From: Pseudocalidococcus azoricus BACA0444
GTDB lineage: Bacteria; Cyanobacteriota; Cyanobacteriia; Thermosynechococcales; Thermosynechococcaceae
Length of the DNA: 64,000 bases
Direction: 5' to 3'
Assembly (NCBI RefSeq): GCF_031729055.1
Contig: NZ_JAVMIP010000005.1
Location: 1-64,000 of the forward strand
The notes beneath the pieces were generated by a model. That model saw nothing but the letters and a program-made list of their open reading frames with translations, was not told the DNA's origin and searched no databases. Numbering within the stretch: position 1 is the first letter of the stretch; every line of letters starts with the position of its first letter. A program made the position numbers and the translations under genes. This document shows positions 27,952-41,207 of this stretch, in pieces.

Positions 27952-28908
27952 TTAGCTGGCTAAGTATTCGTGGATGTCACCCCGGCGTTTGCGTAGTTTA
28001 CCCAAGGCCTCCCGCTCAATTTGCCGCACTCGCTCCCGACTGATGTTGAGTAAGTCACCGACTTTGGCCAGGGTTAAGGGTTGCCCATCTTCCAGGCCAA
28101 AGCGGAGGGCAATCACCTGTCGTTGCTGGGGGGTGAGATCGGCCATCAGACGATCTAAGTCTGCTCTGAGGGCGGATTGGGAAGTAAATTCTTCCGGTGA
28201 TAGGGAGGGATCCTCTAATAATTCCCCTAGTTCTGTGTCTTGGTTATCGCCAACCCGAACATCTAGGGAGAGAGGTTGCCTGGCTCGCTCCAAATATTCC
28301 CGGACTTGGGCTGGAGTCAGTTCCAGTTCGACGGCCAGTTCGTTGATGGTAGCGGCCCGGCCTAAGCTTTGGGAAAGTTGACGCTGGGCTTTCTTAATTT
28401 TGTTCAGCTTTTCAGTGATATGGATTGGTAAGCGAATCGTCCGCCCTTTTTCGGCAATGGCTCGGGTGATGGCCTGGCGAATCCACCAATAGGCATAGGT
28501 TGAAAAGCGATACCCTTTAGTCGGATCAAATTTCTCAACCCCTCGTTGCATCCCAATGGTGCCTTCTTGGATTAGATCCAGAAGATCCACATTTCGTTTG
28601 ATATATTTCTTGGCAACGGACACCACTAGGCGGAGATTAGCCTCGACCATTTTCCGTTTGGCCCGCTCCCCACCCTGAATAATTTCGTTTAATTCTGCTG
28701 GGGATAGGTTGGCTCGGCTGGCCCATTCTTCTAAGCTGGGTTCCCGCCCTAGGGTGGTCTCCAGGCCCGCACGGGTTTCATTCAGAGCCGCTAACATCTG
28801 CACTTGCTTGCCATAGAGGATTTCCTGCTCGTGGGTCAGTAAAGGAACTCGCCCTATTTCACGAAGGTAAGTGCGAACCAAATCCTTAGAGGTATCAATA
28901 GTGTCCAT
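27952..28908 (-). CDS. Group 2 RNA polymerase sigma-70 factor
   Basis: 318 aa. Region 1.2 ([20 protein letters not shown]), region 2 ([17 protein letters not shown], then [20 protein letters not shown] for -10 recognition and melting), region 3 ([15 protein letters not shown]) and region 4.2 ([20 protein letters not shown]) are all present. It lacks the long acidic N-terminal region of the housekeeping SigA, which places it in group 2, non-essential stress or light-responsive factors. Length and start resemble Synechocystis SigD, but I do not assign a letter. Confidence 0.93.
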   Translation of the reverse strand: MDTIDTSKDLVRTYLREIGRVPLLTHEQEILYGKQVQMLAALNETRAGLETTLGREPSLEEWASRANLSPAELNEIIQGGERAKRKMVEANLRLVVSVAKKYIKRNVDLLDLIQEGTIGMQRGVEKFDPTKGYRFSTYAYWWIRQAITRAIAEKGRTIRLPIHITEKLNKIKKAQRQLSQSLGRAATINELAVELELTPAQVREYLERARQPLSLDVRVGDNQDTELGELLEDPSLSPEEFTSQSALRADLDRLMADLTPQQRQVIALRFGLEDGQPLTLAKVGDLLNISRERVRQIEREALGKLRKRRGDIHEYLAS

Positions 28909-29217
28909 AGGTTGTTACTACCGTCAGGGTGAATGCAGTCATGGAAGCAGTGGCAAGGAGTTCGGGCAGAATGGCAGTTGGGGATATCAAGTCCAAGCCT
29001 GGCCAACAAATATGACTAATATATTAAGAATCTTAACATTTCTAAATCTGTCACTCGGAATACGGAACCAAGTTTTTCTGCCCTTTTAAGGTTTTCTTTA
29101 TATCTTTTTAAGATTTTTATTTATAACTTTTCCAAAATGATTTCCTTCAAGGTTAACGCCTCTTCTCCAGGGGGGATTGAATTAGACTAGGGATGGCGCA
29201 CTTCACTAGGAACTGCT
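28909..29217. other. Intergenic region between divergent sigma factor and phhB genes
   Basis: 309 bp holding both divergent promoters by position. The stretch 29010-29150 is AT-rich with several T-runs. I see no small gene, repeat or clear operator. Confidence 0.5.
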
Positions 29218-29496
29218 ATGGCCACTCCTCTGAGTCCGACTCAAATTCAAGCGCAACTTGCCCAGTTACCGGCCTGGACATTAAAAAATAATCGCATTGA
29301 GCGGATTTTCACCTTTAATGATTTTCTTGGTTCCATTGCCTTTGTGAATCAGCTAGTCGGGCCTGCGGAAGCTGCGGGTCACCACCCAGACCTCTGTATC
29401 TCGTGGAATAAAGTCACCGTCAGCTTAACAACCCATGATGCTGGAGGCTTAACCCAACTGGATTTTGATTTAGCTCGGCAATTCTCGAATCTGTGA
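29218..29496 (+). CDS. phhB: Pterin-4a-carbinolamine dehydratase
   Basis: 92 aa, usual size. Dehydrates 4a-hydroxytetrahydropterin; in bacteria also a possible moonlighting regulator, and in cyanobacteria and plastids linked to carboxysome or folate metabolism in some reports. Core motif AAGHHPDLCISWNKVTVSLT contains the catalytic His pair, followed by HDAGGLTQLDFDLA. A single gene, convergent with the CAT-like gene only 19 bp away. Family assignment secure, physiological role less so. Confidence 0.93.
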   Translation: MATPLSPTQIQAQLAQLPAWTLKNNRIERIFTFNDFLGSIAFVNQLVGPAEAAGHHPDLCISWNKVTVSLTTHDAGGLTQLDFDLARQFSNL

Positions 29497-29515
29497 AGCC
29501 CAAGTTAGCTTTTTT

Positions 29516-30205
29516 CTAATGCTTTTCTAAGCGTTGAAGATAGTTCTGAAGCAACAGATCAAAAACATAGGGATCACAGGAACCATGGTGAAATTTTGCG
29601 GCTAAGGGCATAATCATTGCTTTCGGCTCATTATTGCGGCGTGCGCCAAAGTAGAAAAAAGGCTGACAAAAATTAGCGGGTTGGTGTAGGGTCAGGCTGG
29701 TGAAATGAAGGTTAGGTAAATTGCCGATGAATTGACTAAAGCCAAAAGCTGAGGTGTCGCTAGTTTGGAATGTGCCGTCCAGTTGGATTTGCTGTTTCAA
29801 TGTGTCCCAGGTTTCGGCAAAGTCCACCCAGGCCAGCTTAAACGGATTTTCAAGGATTAAATTGACAAAGCGATCTGCTCTGTTGACCGCAATCGGACAA
29901 AACAACGGCGGATTTTTGACTTCAAACCATTGACCGTTGATATATCGCCACTGAAAACAAGGAAATTCTTTCAGGGATTGCAATAGATTCCAGATCAACC
30001 AGGCCGTCAGGGTTCCTTTTCCGTTTGCTAATTTTTTCTGCCAGATGGATGAGGCAATGGATATATCAAGTTGAACGGTAATGTCAATGTATGAATTAGA
30101 CACCCGGCCTGGGTGAGTGAAGAAATCAAGGGCCCAAGTTTGATAGTCTCCAGCTATTTCTGATAATTGCAAGGGAACTACTTCATATCGCTCAAAGAAA
30201 TCCAT
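29516..30205 (-). CDS. Chloramphenicol acetyltransferase-like protein
   Basis: 229 aa, the usual length of type A CAT enzymes, which transfer acetyl from acetyl-CoA to an alcohol. The active-site block AAKFHHGSCDPYVFDLLLQN aligns with the classic HHxxxDG motif, with catalytic His present and Gly after Asp replaced by Pro. The FGFSQFIGNLPNLHFTSL segment matches the CAT substrate pocket region. Many environmental members have no resistance role, so the substrate is unknown. Convergent with phhB. Confidence 0.8.
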   Translation of the reverse strand: MDFFERYEVVPLQLSEIAGDYQTWALDFFTHPGRVSNSYIDITVQLDISIASSIWQKKLANGKGTLTAWLIWNLLQSLKEFPCFQWRYINGQWFEVKNPPLFCPIAVNRADRFVNLILENPFKLAWVDFAETWDTLKQQIQLDGTFQTSDTSAFGFSQFIGNLPNLHFTSLTLHQPANFCQPFFYFGARRNNEPKAMIMPLAAKFHHGSCDPYVFDLLLQNYLQRLEKH

Positions 30206-30395
30206 CCATTTTTCTCACTTTATCGTCAGGACTATCAGCCCTCTTTTAGACTAAAGATAGTTGGAGAACCTGGCACTGTACCTAACGGTCTAACATGACT
30301 GACAAGCTTTGCTAAACCCTGATAACCTGCTGCCACCAGAGATTCCCTAGACAAACCCAAACTCAGGCCTGTCAGTTAATTGTCAGAGGCCGCCC

Positions 30396-31046
30396 ATGTT
30401 TATCTTCCGAGACCGCGCTGATGCCGGTCAACACCTTGCTCAACAACTCCTATCCCTGAAGCTAGATGACCCGACTATTTTGGCGATTCCCCGCGGTGGT
30501 ATTTTAGTCGGCGTTCCCGTGGCGCAAGCCCTTAAAGTTGGCCTGGGAGTTGTGATCACCCGCCGTCTCACCTGTGCCCGCTTTCCAGAATTAGGATTTG
30601 GTGCCCTTGGGGAAGGTCAGATTCAAGTTTTAGATCCGGCCTCCATGAATCTGCTCCACATCACCCCCGCAGAACTGAAAGCCGCCCAGGCCAAGAGTGA
30701 AGCAGAAATTGAGCAACGTCAGCACCTCTTTCGCCAAGGCCACCCCCTCCCCAACCTCAGTGGCAAAACAGTAATAATTGTTGACGATGGCCTGGCCACT
30801 GGACTGAGTGCCAAAGCGGCGATTGAAGTTGTGAAAGCCCACAATGTTAAGCGGATTATTCTTGCCACCCCCGTTGCCAGTCCCCAAACCCTGGGAAAAC
30901 TCCGCCCGAAAGTGGATCAGATTGTCTGTGTCGCCGAGCGTCCCGATTTGCGCTGTGTGGGCGAATGGTATCAAGACTTTAACCCCAATCTCACCGATAC
31001 TGAAGTCTTAACAGCCCTGGCCTGGGCGCAACCGCATCCAAATTGA
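30396..31046 (+). CDS. Phosphoribosyltransferase-domain protein
   Basis: 216 aa. The PRPP-binding loop TVIIVDDGLATGLSAKAAIE (about 125-145) is clear, and the N-terminal RDRADAGQHLAQQL followed by AIPRGGILVGVPVA matches the family of predicted phosphoribosyltransferases that is widespread in cyanobacteria and often fused to or encoded near dienelactone hydrolases. Substrate unknown. Stands alone; a 241-bp gap separates it from chlL. Confidence 0.88.
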   Translation: MFIFRDRADAGQHLAQQLLSLKLDDPTILAIPRGGILVGVPVAQALKVGLGVVITRRLTCARFPELGFGALGEGQIQVLDPASMNLLHITPAELKAAQAKSEAEIEQRQHLFRQGHPLPNLSGKTVIIVDDGLATGLSAKAAIEVVKAHNVKRIILATPVASPQTLGKLRPKVDQIVCVAERPDLRCVGEWYQDFNPNLTDTEVLTALAWAQPHPN

Positions 31047-31287
31047 TCCTCAAAAACTGATTGCCCAGCCGCCGCTGAAATGTAACCAAAAATATCATTC
31101 TTTTTACTTTTATAAATATTCCCAACAACCTCGCTCCAAATAGCAGAATCGGGCTTAAGGTCAGTTTAGAACGTTGAAAAAGTCCTGAAGTTAATTTGAG
31201 TATTTTTACTTAATAACCCATCAGTAGTTCACGTTCATCAACCTAACGTCTGACTGTTTCAGCCGTAATTAGTAATGAGGGTAGATT

Positions 31288-32145
31288 GTGAAACTGGCAG
31301 TATATGGCAAAGGTGGGATCGGTAAATCCACCACAAGCTGTAACATTTCTGTGGCCCTAGCCCGCCGGGGTAAAAAAGTCCTCCAAATTGGCTGCGATCC
31401 CAAACACGACAGCACCTTTACCCTGACTGGCTTTTTGATTCCCACGATCATTGACACCCTGCAAGAGAAGGACTACCACTACGAAGATGTCTGGCCTGAA
31501 GATGTGATTTACAAGGGTTATGGCGGCGTGGATTGTGTGGAAGCAGGTGGGCCACCAGCGGGGGCAGGTTGTGGGGGCTATGTGGTTGGGGAAACGGTCA
31601 AACTCCTCAAGGAACTCAATGCCTTTGATGAGTATGATGTGATTCTGTTTGATGTTTTGGGCGATGTGGTCTGCGGTGGCTTTGCGGCCCCCTTGAACTA
31701 TGCCGATTACTGCATGATCGTTACGGATAATGGCTTTGATGCCCTGTTTGCGGCCAACCGGATTGCGGCCTCAGTCCGAGAAAAAGCCCGGACTCACCCC
31801 TTACGGCTGGCGGGTTTAATTGGCAATCGCACCTCCAAGCGGGATTTGATTGATAAATATGTCGATTCTGTCCCCATGCCGGTGTTAGAAGTCCTGCCCT
31901 TGATTGAAGATATTCGCGTCTCGCGGGTGAAAGGCAAAACCCTGTTTGAAATGGCGGAAACCGATCCTTCGCTGAACTATGTCTGTGACTATTACCTCAA
32001 CATTGCCGATCAGATTTTGGCCGCCCCAGAAGGTGTCGTGCCCAATGATGCCCCAGATCGGGAATTGTTTACCTTGTTGTCCGACTTCTATCTCAATCCG
32101 GCCCCAGTCCAGGCCAAGCAGGAACTGGAACTGATGATGGTATAG
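31288..32145 (+). CDS. chlL: Light-independent protochlorophyllide reductase, iron-sulfur ATP-binding subunit ChlL
   Basis: 285 aa from GTG at 31288. ChlL is the NifH-like ATPase that passes electrons to ChlN-ChlB during dark chlorophyll synthesis. Walker [14 protein letters not shown] at the N-terminus, switch Cys in [11 protein letters not shown] and the second cluster Cys in [14 protein letters not shown] are all present. Operon order chlL, DUF5331, chlN is common in cyanobacteria. Assignment is certain. Confidence 0.98.
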   Translation: MKLAVYGKGGIGKSTTSCNISVALARRGKKVLQIGCDPKHDSTFTLTGFLIPTIIDTLQEKDYHYEDVWPEDVIYKGYGGVDCVEAGGPPAGAGCGGYVVGETVKLLKELNAFDEYDVILFDVLGDVVCGGFAAPLNYADYCMIVTDNGFDALFAANRIAASVREKARTHPLRLAGLIGNRTSKRDLIDKYVDSVPMPVLEVLPLIEDIRVSRVKGKTLFEMAETDPSLNYVCDYYLNIADQILAAPEGVVPNDAPDRELFTLLSDFYLNPAPVQAKQELELMMV

Positions 32146-32241
32146 GAGGATACCTGCACCGGCCAAGCGGCACAAACCACTGCATGGCGAGGATCATAGC
32201 CCCTTAAAATGCTAAGGCTTTCTCCATGATGAACAAAGGTT

Positions 32242-32640
32242 ATGAACCCAGAACAACTCCGACAAACCATCAAAACTAAGTGGTTAGCCTACTACGAAAA
32301 CAATCGCCATTGGATTACCCGTTTAGCGGTGTGGGTCAACTATCAAGGTAAGCGGCGGCCCTCGGCCGGGTTTATTCTCGGCACTTTGAGCGTCTTAGAA
32401 CCCCAGTTGACCTATGTGTTACCTGTGATTGTGGACTTAAGTAATGATCCAGATCGGTTAATTTTGGCCTTGGGTTTAAATTTTAATCCCGATGAAGAGT
32501 TAGCAAAGTTGGATCACCAGGCCCTAGAGCGTCAAGAAGTCCGCTACTTACCCCCGAAATCCTTTGTCAGTAACCGGGCCGAGGAACACCGCGAAACCGC
32601 CGCTGCCAAAAAGGAACGGGCCACACCCCCCAATGCCTAA
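32242..32640 (+). CDS. DUF5331 protein of the chlL-chlN cluster
   Basis: 132 aa starting MNPEQLRQTIKTKWLAYYEN. I recognise this as the DUF5331 family, found in cyanobacteria between chlL and chlN. The first 105 residues are the conserved part (WVNYQGKRRPSAGFILGTLS, then LGLNFNPDEEL); the rest is a basic low-complexity tail. No catalytic motif. Conserved placement suggests a role in assembly or activity of dark protochlorophyllide reductase, which is inference. Confidence 0.8.
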   Translation: MNPEQLRQTIKTKWLAYYENNRHWITRLAVWVNYQGKRRPSAGFILGTLSVLEPQLTYVLPVIVDLSNDPDRLILALGLNFNPDEELAKLDHQALERQEVRYLPPKSFVSNRAEEHRETAAAKKERATPPNA

Positions 32641-32689
32641 CCCGGTTGAATTAACCCACCTAAACCCCTAGTTCTCATCCCATCCATAA

Positions 32690-34132
<1,443 letters not shown>

Positions 34133-34409
34133 ACAAAAACAACTTCAGTACAGTCACTAGGATTCACAGGGCAGAAGCACTAAAACTTTTGTCACTATGT
34201 TTTTTTACTCAAACTTAAATTTATATTTTGGACAGACGAGATGGCATAGATCGAGCCAAACTGGAATTAGTCGTTTATGCTTCGACTTCAAGTACCTGGC
34301 TTGACAGCAATTAAGCCTTGGATTATATAGGCTAATCTGAGGCCTGATTATTACTAAATGGGATACGCAATGTGTTGAATGAAAAAAGCAAAGGAAACCG
34401 TATTAATCT

Positions 34410-35946
<1,537 letters not shown>

Positions 35947-36107
35947 GACATCAGCAAAGACGGATATGGCCAAAGTCCAACCAGCAATCCCTGAGGCCAC
36001 CTGACCGTAAAGGCCGACATTTCAAAAAAAATTGATGAATCACAGGGAATCTTGTTAAACTTTTCTTAATTGAGAGAATAACAGGTTCCCCTTCATCTAC
36101 GGTCATT

Positions 36108-37238
36108 ATGTCGAGCTTCCTAGAGCCTCAATCCCCTTCAGCCCCCCTGAAACTCAATCTTTTTGAGAAATATCTGTCGGTTTGGGTGATCCTTTGCATG
36201 GGTCTGGGGATTGGCCTGGGGCGGCTGGCTCCCAACTTTGCGGTTCAACTGGAGCGCATTAGTCTTTATCAAGTTTCCCTGCCTATTGCCGCCTGTCTAT
36301 TTTTCATGATGTACCCCATTATGGTGAAAATAGACTTTTCCCAGGCCAAGCAAGCCCTAAACGCCCCCAAGCCCGTCCTCCTTACCCTGGTCATCAACTG
36401 GCTGATTAAACCCTGGACCATGCTAGTCATTGCACAGGTTTTCCTGGGGCAACTGTTTCGGCCTTGGTTAATGGGTACAGAAGTTTTACGGGGGCAAACG
36501 ATTTCTCTGGCTGATTCCTATATCGCAGGGGCAATTTTGCTGGGGATTTCACCTTGTACCGCCATGGTCATGCTCTGGGGCTATTTGGCCTATGGAAATC
36601 AGGGGTTAACCTTGGTGATGGTGGCAGTCAACTCTTTAGTCATGCTCCTGCTCTATGCCCCTTTGGGTCAATGGTTGCTCCAACAGAATCATTTGCTTGT
36701 CCCCTGGCAGACGATTGTGTTTTCGGTGCTGATCTATGTTGGACTTCCCCTAGTGGTTGGAGCGTTTTCACGGCACTGGATATTGCGGCACAAGGGCAGG
36801 GCCTGGCTAGAACAAGTATTTTTTCCCTATTTAACCCCCGTGGCAATCACCGCTCTTTTAATGACGTTAATTTTGCTGTTCTCATTTAAGGGCAACCTAA
36901 TTGTCCAAGCCCCGCTGATTATTCTTTTGATCGCTATTCCCTTAACCCTGCAAACCTTGCTAATTTTTGGCCTGGGCTATGTGGGGGCCTGGAAGCTAGA
37001 TCTCGCCTACGAGGATGCAGCCCCCGCTGCCTTAATTGGGGCCAGTAACCATTTTGAAGTCGCCATTGCAACCGCGATTACCGTTTTTGGCTTAAATTCT
37101 GGGGCTGCTCTGGCCACTGTTGTCGGGGTTTTAATTGAAGTGCCACTGATGCTTGCCTTAGTCAAATTTTGCCAGGCCACGGCCCCTTGGTTTCGCCGCG
37201 AACTGAGTAAAGCCACCTTACCCGACCCCCGATTTTAA
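36108..37238 (+). CDS. acr3: Arsenite efflux transporter, ACR3 family
   Basis: 376 aa with about ten membrane segments. ACR3 proteins export arsenite using the membrane potential. The N-terminus LNLFEKYLSVWVILCMGLGI, the conserved LFFMMYPIMVKIDF and the pore block LGISPCTAMVMLWGYLAYGN with its essential Cys are clear. No arsR or arsC gene is next to it. Distinguished from ArsB by these motifs and length. Confidence 0.93.
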   Translation: MSSFLEPQSPSAPLKLNLFEKYLSVWVILCMGLGIGLGRLAPNFAVQLERISLYQVSLPIAACLFFMMYPIMVKIDFSQAKQALNAPKPVLLTLVINWLIKPWTMLVIAQVFLGQLFRPWLMGTEVLRGQTISLADSYIAGAILLGISPCTAMVMLWGYLAYGNQGLTLVMVAVNSLVMLLLYAPLGQWLLQQNHLLVPWQTIVFSVLIYVGLPLVVGAFSRHWILRHKGRAWLEQVFFPYLTPVAITALLMTLILLFSFKGNLIVQAPLIILLIAIPLTLQTLLIFGLGYVGAWKLDLAYEDAAPAALIGASNHFEVAIATAITVFGLNSGAALATVVGVLIEVPLMLALVKFCQATAPWFRRELSKATLPDPRF

Positions 37239-37346
37239 TTCAGGTTAGCCAATAAAAATACCCCCTGTGGCTCCAGTACCTAGAGAGTAGGCCGCAAAGG
37301 GTATGACCAGAAGTTTTGGAATATCGAAGGGGGTAAGGGTAAGTCC

Positions 37347-37472
37347 TTAAGATTGACGTTGAACCTTATCAATTTGACTGAGGACAAATAAACCAACAGC
37401 AGCAGCACCCAAAACTACGGCACCAGCAATTAAGCCAATAAAAAAACCTTTCAAAGAAGGGGTAATGGTCAT
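37347..37472 (-). CDS. psbX: Photosystem II reaction centre protein PsbX
   Basis: 41 aa from ATG at 37472: MTITPSLKGFFIGLIAGAVV, then SQIDKVQRQS at the end. One membrane helix. PsbX is a small subunit near cytochrome b559 and affects quinone exchange at the QB site. The start matches the known N-terminus of the family; upstream in-frame starts at 37514 and 37568 would add a non-conserved extension. Confidence 0.93.
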   Translation of the reverse strand: MTITPSLKGFFIGLIAGAVVLGAAAVGLFVLSQIDKVQRQS

Positions 37473-37642
37473 CAGGGGGGCAGAGTTGAGGATTAGAGCA
37501 TTCAAAACAGTCATAGGTCTTTTGGTGGGTAGGTTTACTATTGATGACAAAAGATAACAATAATTCAAATTTTACGGCCATTTGTTCCTTCTGCGCCTAG
37601 AGTCGGGATCACCGATTCAATCCAGCAGGTTGACTGGGCCGC

Positions 37643-37834
37643 CTAAAACCCTCGAAATTCACCCCTTGCTCCCTCACATTTAGCCAACTCACACTCAGTA
37701 CCTTGATTGGGATAGGTGAAATGGCCAAAGTCAATCCTGGCCTGGGCAGAAACAGATAAATTAGATAACCCTAGAGCAAAACTTAAGCCAAGCCGCAAAC
37801 TATGAGTCGGTCCTTGGAGACAGAGCTTCAGCAT
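37643..37834 (-). CDS. Possible small secreted protein
   Basis: 63 aa: a leader-like start ([22 protein letters not shown]) is followed by a short mature part with two cysteines (TECELAKCEGARGEF). The hydrophobic segment ending in a small-residue site suggests signal peptidase cleavage. I do not recognise a family and it could be a fortuitous frame in the psbX-gnd intergenic region. Confidence 0.4.
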   Translation of the reverse strand: MLKLCLQGPTHSLRLGLSFALGLSNLSVSAQARIDFGHFTYPNQGTECELAKCEGARGEFRGF

Positions 37835-37971
37835 AAAATCCCGCTAAATTTAATTAATCTTTGTTTCCCAGACTACGACTAAGAGCCTAAGTTTGGGCCA
37901 CCCGAACATATCTTAAGCTAATCTTCCAAAGCTTTCGGAGGGGATCAAGCTAGGCTGGGTGTAACTTGTCC

Positions 37972-39423
37972 ATGACCCTAAAGACCCATATGTCACAGCA
38001 GCATTTTGGCCTGATTGGTTTAGCCGTAATGGGGGAAAATCTAGCCCTCAATGTTGAACGCAATGGCTTTTCCGTGGCCGTCTTCAATCGCACTCCCACC
38101 AAAACCGAAGAATTTATGGCCAACCGGGCCGGGGGGCGGAATTTTAAGGCAACCTACTCTCTGGAAGAACTCGTGGCATCTCTGGAGCGGCCGCGGCGGA
38201 TTTTAGCCATGGTCAAGGCGGGGCAGCCCGTAGATGATTTGATCCAACAACTCAAACCTCTGTTGGAACCCGGCGATATTTTGATTGATGGTGGCAACTC
38301 GCTTTATACCGATACGGAACGGCGGGTCAAGGAACTCGAAGCGGATGGCCTGTGTTTCTTTGGCATGGGTGTCAGTGGCGGGGAAGAGGGCGCGCTGAAT
38401 GGCCCCAGTTTGATGCCGGGCGGAAGTACGGATGCTTACAAGGCCTTAGAACCGATCCTGACCAAAATTGCCGCCCAAGTGGATGATGGCCCCTGTGTCA
38501 CCTATATCGGGCCGGGGGGTGCGGGGCATTTCGTCAAGATGGTGCACAATGGCATCGAATATGGCGATATGCAACTGATTGCTGAGGCCTATGATCTGCT
38601 CAAAAATACCCTGGGCTTGAACCACGAGCAGTTGTACGAGGTGTTTGCGGAATGGAACGAAACCCCAGAACTCAACTCCTTTTTAATCGAAATCACCCGA
38701 GACATTTTCAAATACATTGATCCCGATACAAACCTGCCCTTGGTGGATGTGGTCTTAGATGCTGCGGCCCAAAAAGGCACCGGCAAATGGACGGTGGAGG
38801 CTTCTTTGGATTTGGGGGTAGCGATTCCAACCATTGTGGCGGCGGTGAATGCCCGGATTATGTCTTCGATTAAGGCGGAACGGGTGGCTGCCAGTCAAGA
38901 AATCACCGGCCCCACGGGTAAATACGAGGGCGATACCCAAACCTTCATCAACAAAATCCGGGACGCGCTCTACTGCTCGAAGATCTGCTCCTACGCCCAG
39001 GGGATGGCCCTCATTGGCCGAGCTTCCAAAGACCTGTTTAACAATGCCTTGGATTTGGGGGAAACGGCCCGGATTTGGAAAGGGGGTTGTATTATTCGGG
39101 CGGGCTTTTTGAATAAAATCAAACAGGCCTACGACCAAAACCCGAACTTGGCAAACCTGCTCTTGGCTCCCGAGTTCAAGCAAACCATTTTGGATAAGCA
39201 GGGGGCCTGGCGGGAGGTCTTAATTGAAGCAACTCGCTTAGGAATTTCTGTTCCCGCCTTTGGCGCGTCCTTGGAATACTTTGATAGCTATCGGCGGGCA
39301 CGGCTCCCCCAAAATCTCACCCAGGCCCAGCGGGACTTCTTTGGGGCCCATACCTATGAGCGCACCGACAAACCCGGCCATTTCCATACGGAATGGGTCC
39401 CCATTGAAGAAGCAAAAGGTTAA
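37972..39423 (+). CDS. gnd: 6-phosphogluconate dehydrogenase, decarboxylating
   Basis: 483 aa from ATG at 37972; a TTG two codons upstream is less likely. Oxidises 6-phosphogluconate to ribulose 5-phosphate with NADP in the oxidative pentose phosphate pathway, the main dark route of sugar breakdown in cyanobacteria. The Rossmann start FGLIGLAVMGENLALNVERN, the substrate motif GMGVSGGEEGALNGPSLMPG and the catalytic KMVHNGIEYGDMQ are visible. The C-terminal block QAQRDFFGAHTYER is also typical. Assignment certain. Confidence 0.98.
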   Translation: MTLKTHMSQQHFGLIGLAVMGENLALNVERNGFSVAVFNRTPTKTEEFMANRAGGRNFKATYSLEELVASLERPRRILAMVKAGQPVDDLIQQLKPLLEPGDILIDGGNSLYTDTERRVKELEADGLCFFGMGVSGGEEGALNGPSLMPGGSTDAYKALEPILTKIAAQVDDGPCVTYIGPGGAGHFVKMVHNGIEYGDMQLIAEAYDLLKNTLGLNHEQLYEVFAEWNETPELNSFLIEITRDIFKYIDPDTNLPLVDVVLDAAAQKGTGKWTVEASLDLGVAIPTIVAAVNARIMSSIKAERVAASQEITGPTGKYEGDTQTFINKIRDALYCSKICSYAQGMALIGRASKDLFNNALDLGETARIWKGGCIIRAGFLNKIKQAYDQNPNLANLLLAPEFKQTILDKQGAWREVLIEATRLGISVPAFGASLEYFDSYRRARLPQNLTQAQRDFFGAHTYERTDKPGHFHTEWVPIEEAKG

Positions 39424-39596
39424 ATCGTTGTGGTGGTTCAGGTGGGATGCTCTTTTGGTGTTCTGCCTGGGGCTTATCGTCATTTCTGCCAAAACTGAGA
39501 CAGTCACAACGACTACTCATTATGGTTTCAAGTAACTTTGTGTTTCATTCCTAAGCGAAATGACTATAGTCTCAGATTCGTGAAAATAGGGTGTAT

Positions 39597-40265
39597 CTAA
39601 CTCCGAAACAGGCGACTGTAAAGCGTTTCATGTCCCATTACCCCTAGGGACAGTCCCCAACTGCAACTATCAAGTTGATCATCTTCAAGGTTGAGAATCT
39701 CTGCACAGGCCTGGGTGATTGGCTGATGTAAAGTAAGTAAGAGCCGCTGACCTTGAGTTTGCCCAAGGGGGATCAGTTTTACGCCCGCATTGATTAAGTT
39801 ACTCGTCCAACTCTGGAGAAAGCCTAAGATTGCTTGCTCTAAATCAATCTGCCAGGCCCCGGCCACCCGCCCAAAGGCCACCGCAAAGTGATGAAACTCC
39901 TGGGGATTAAAATTTTGCGTCTCCGGTTCTAAATCACAAAAAAGCTGCCAGAGAGAGCGGCCCATTTGCAGGCTTTGTTGGCGTAAGGCTTCCCCATCTC
40001 GTGCCGCCGTTAACCAGTGATTCCAGTATCGGATAGATGTCAAATCACCTTTGACTTGGCCCTGATAGGCACGGATCCCAATGGCGGCATCAACCCGAAT
40101 TGCCCCAACCATCAATTCAGCGGTAATCCAGTTCTGCAATCCTGCGGCGTTGGTGATTTGTTCAGTTTGAATCAAAAATTCCAGGCCCTCAGAATAGGCG
40201 TAGGCCCCCACGGGTAAAGTGGGACTTGCTAATTGTAATAGCCGTAACAGTGCTTCAGAATCCAC
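39597..40265 (-). CDS. ureF: Urease accessory protein UreF
   Basis: 222 aa. UreF works with UreD and UreG to load nickel into urease. Family features: LLRLLQLASPTLPVGAYAYS near the start and SLGVMGHETLYSRLFRS at the C-terminus. It is only 15 bp downstream of the fructosamine-kinase-like gene and probably shares its transcript. The other urease genes are not in this window, a scattered arrangement known in cyanobacteria. Confidence 0.95.
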   Translation of the reverse strand: MDSEALLRLLQLASPTLPVGAYAYSEGLEFLIQTEQITNAAGLQNWITAELMVGAIRVDAAIGIRAYQGQVKGDLTSIRYWNHWLTAARDGEALRQQSLQMGRSLWQLFCDLEPETQNFNPQEFHHFAVAFGRVAGAWQIDLEQAILGFLQSWTSNLINAGVKLIPLGQTQGQRLLLTLHQPITQACAEILNLEDDQLDSCSWGLSLGVMGHETLYSRLFRS

Positions 40266-40280
40266 AGGCCAGAGAAACCC

Positions 40281-41153
40281 CTATTCCAACGATCTAACTA
40301 AGGCGTTAATCATGCCTTGGGCCTGGTGCCAATAGCTCCCCCCAAATAAGTTGCCATGATTGAGAATGTGATAGAGGTTGTAGAGAGTTTTACGGGTTTG
40401 ATACCCAACGGGGAGACCCTGAACAGATTCATAGCCCTGATAAAATTCAGCCGGAAAGCCACCAAATAGCTCGGTCATCCCTAAATCTACTTCCCAATCA
40501 CCGTAGTAAGGGGCCGGATCAAAAACTACTGGTTCCCCAGCATCAGTAAAGGCAGCATTGCCACTCCAGAGATCCCCGTGAACTAGGGTGGGTTGCGGGT
40601 GGTGATTGGCTAAAAGACGGGAAATATTCCGCAGCAGGTCATCGGCATGATCCAAATGGATGCCGCGTTTGCGGGCCAACTGGAGTTGATAGCCAATTCG
40701 AGCATCTCGCCAAAAACTGACCCAATCATCACTCCAAGAATTAATCTGAGGCGTGCTGCCGATGGTGTTGTCTTGATCCCAGCCAAACTGATTACCCCGA
40801 CCGTTGAGGTGTAACTGGGCTAAATTTTGCCCTAATTGTTCCCAGGCCTGGCTTGAGCCACCTCTGAAGGGTAAGTATTCTAAAACAATAAAACTATGTC
40901 GCCCACTCAAGCCTGTGCAGATCACCTGAGGCACACGAATGGCTTTAACCTGATGTAGGGCCTGGAGTCCGAGAGCTTCCTGGCGGAACATTAACTCCCG
41001 CTGGGGCTGATTCAGTTTGACAAAATAGCGTGACTGGCCATCCGTGAGGACATAGGCTGGGTTAATACTTCCCCCACCCACAGCCTGAGCATCAGCAGTA
41101 ACAAAGGGTTGACCGATAGCACTGGCAATGGCCTGGTTGATCTCTGACCACAT
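40281..41153 (-). CDS. Fructosamine kinase family protein
   Basis: 290 aa. Members phosphorylate ketosamine adducts on proteins so that they fall off, a repair of glycation damage. The kinase-like fold shows QAVGGGSINPAYVL, catalytic HGDLWSGNAAF and the DPAPYYGDWEVDLGMTELFG block characteristic of the family. Located between cp12 and ureF on the same strand with short gaps (54 and 15 bp), so a three-gene transcript is plausible. Confidence 0.93.
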   Translation of the reverse strand: MWSEINQAIASAIGQPFVTADAQAVGGGSINPAYVLTDGQSRYFVKLNQPQRELMFRQEALGLQALHQVKAIRVPQVICTGLSGRHSFIVLEYLPFRGGSSQAWEQLGQNLAQLHLNGRGNQFGWDQDNTIGSTPQINSWSDDWVSFWRDARIGYQLQLARKRGIHLDHADDLLRNISRLLANHHPQPTLVHGDLWSGNAAFTDAGEPVVFDPAPYYGDWEVDLGMTELFGGFPAEFYQGYESVQGLPVGYQTRKTLYNLYHILNHGNLFGGSYWHQAQGMINALVRSLE

Positions 41154-41207
41154 GAGACTGCAATGAGTGGGGACTGTCAGACAAAAAAGGACGAGAAGAG
41201 TTGGGCT

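Noticed and set aside
37473..37568. N-terminal extension of PsbX
   Set aside because: PsbX is about 40 aa and begins MTITPSLKG in relatives; the extension is not conserved.
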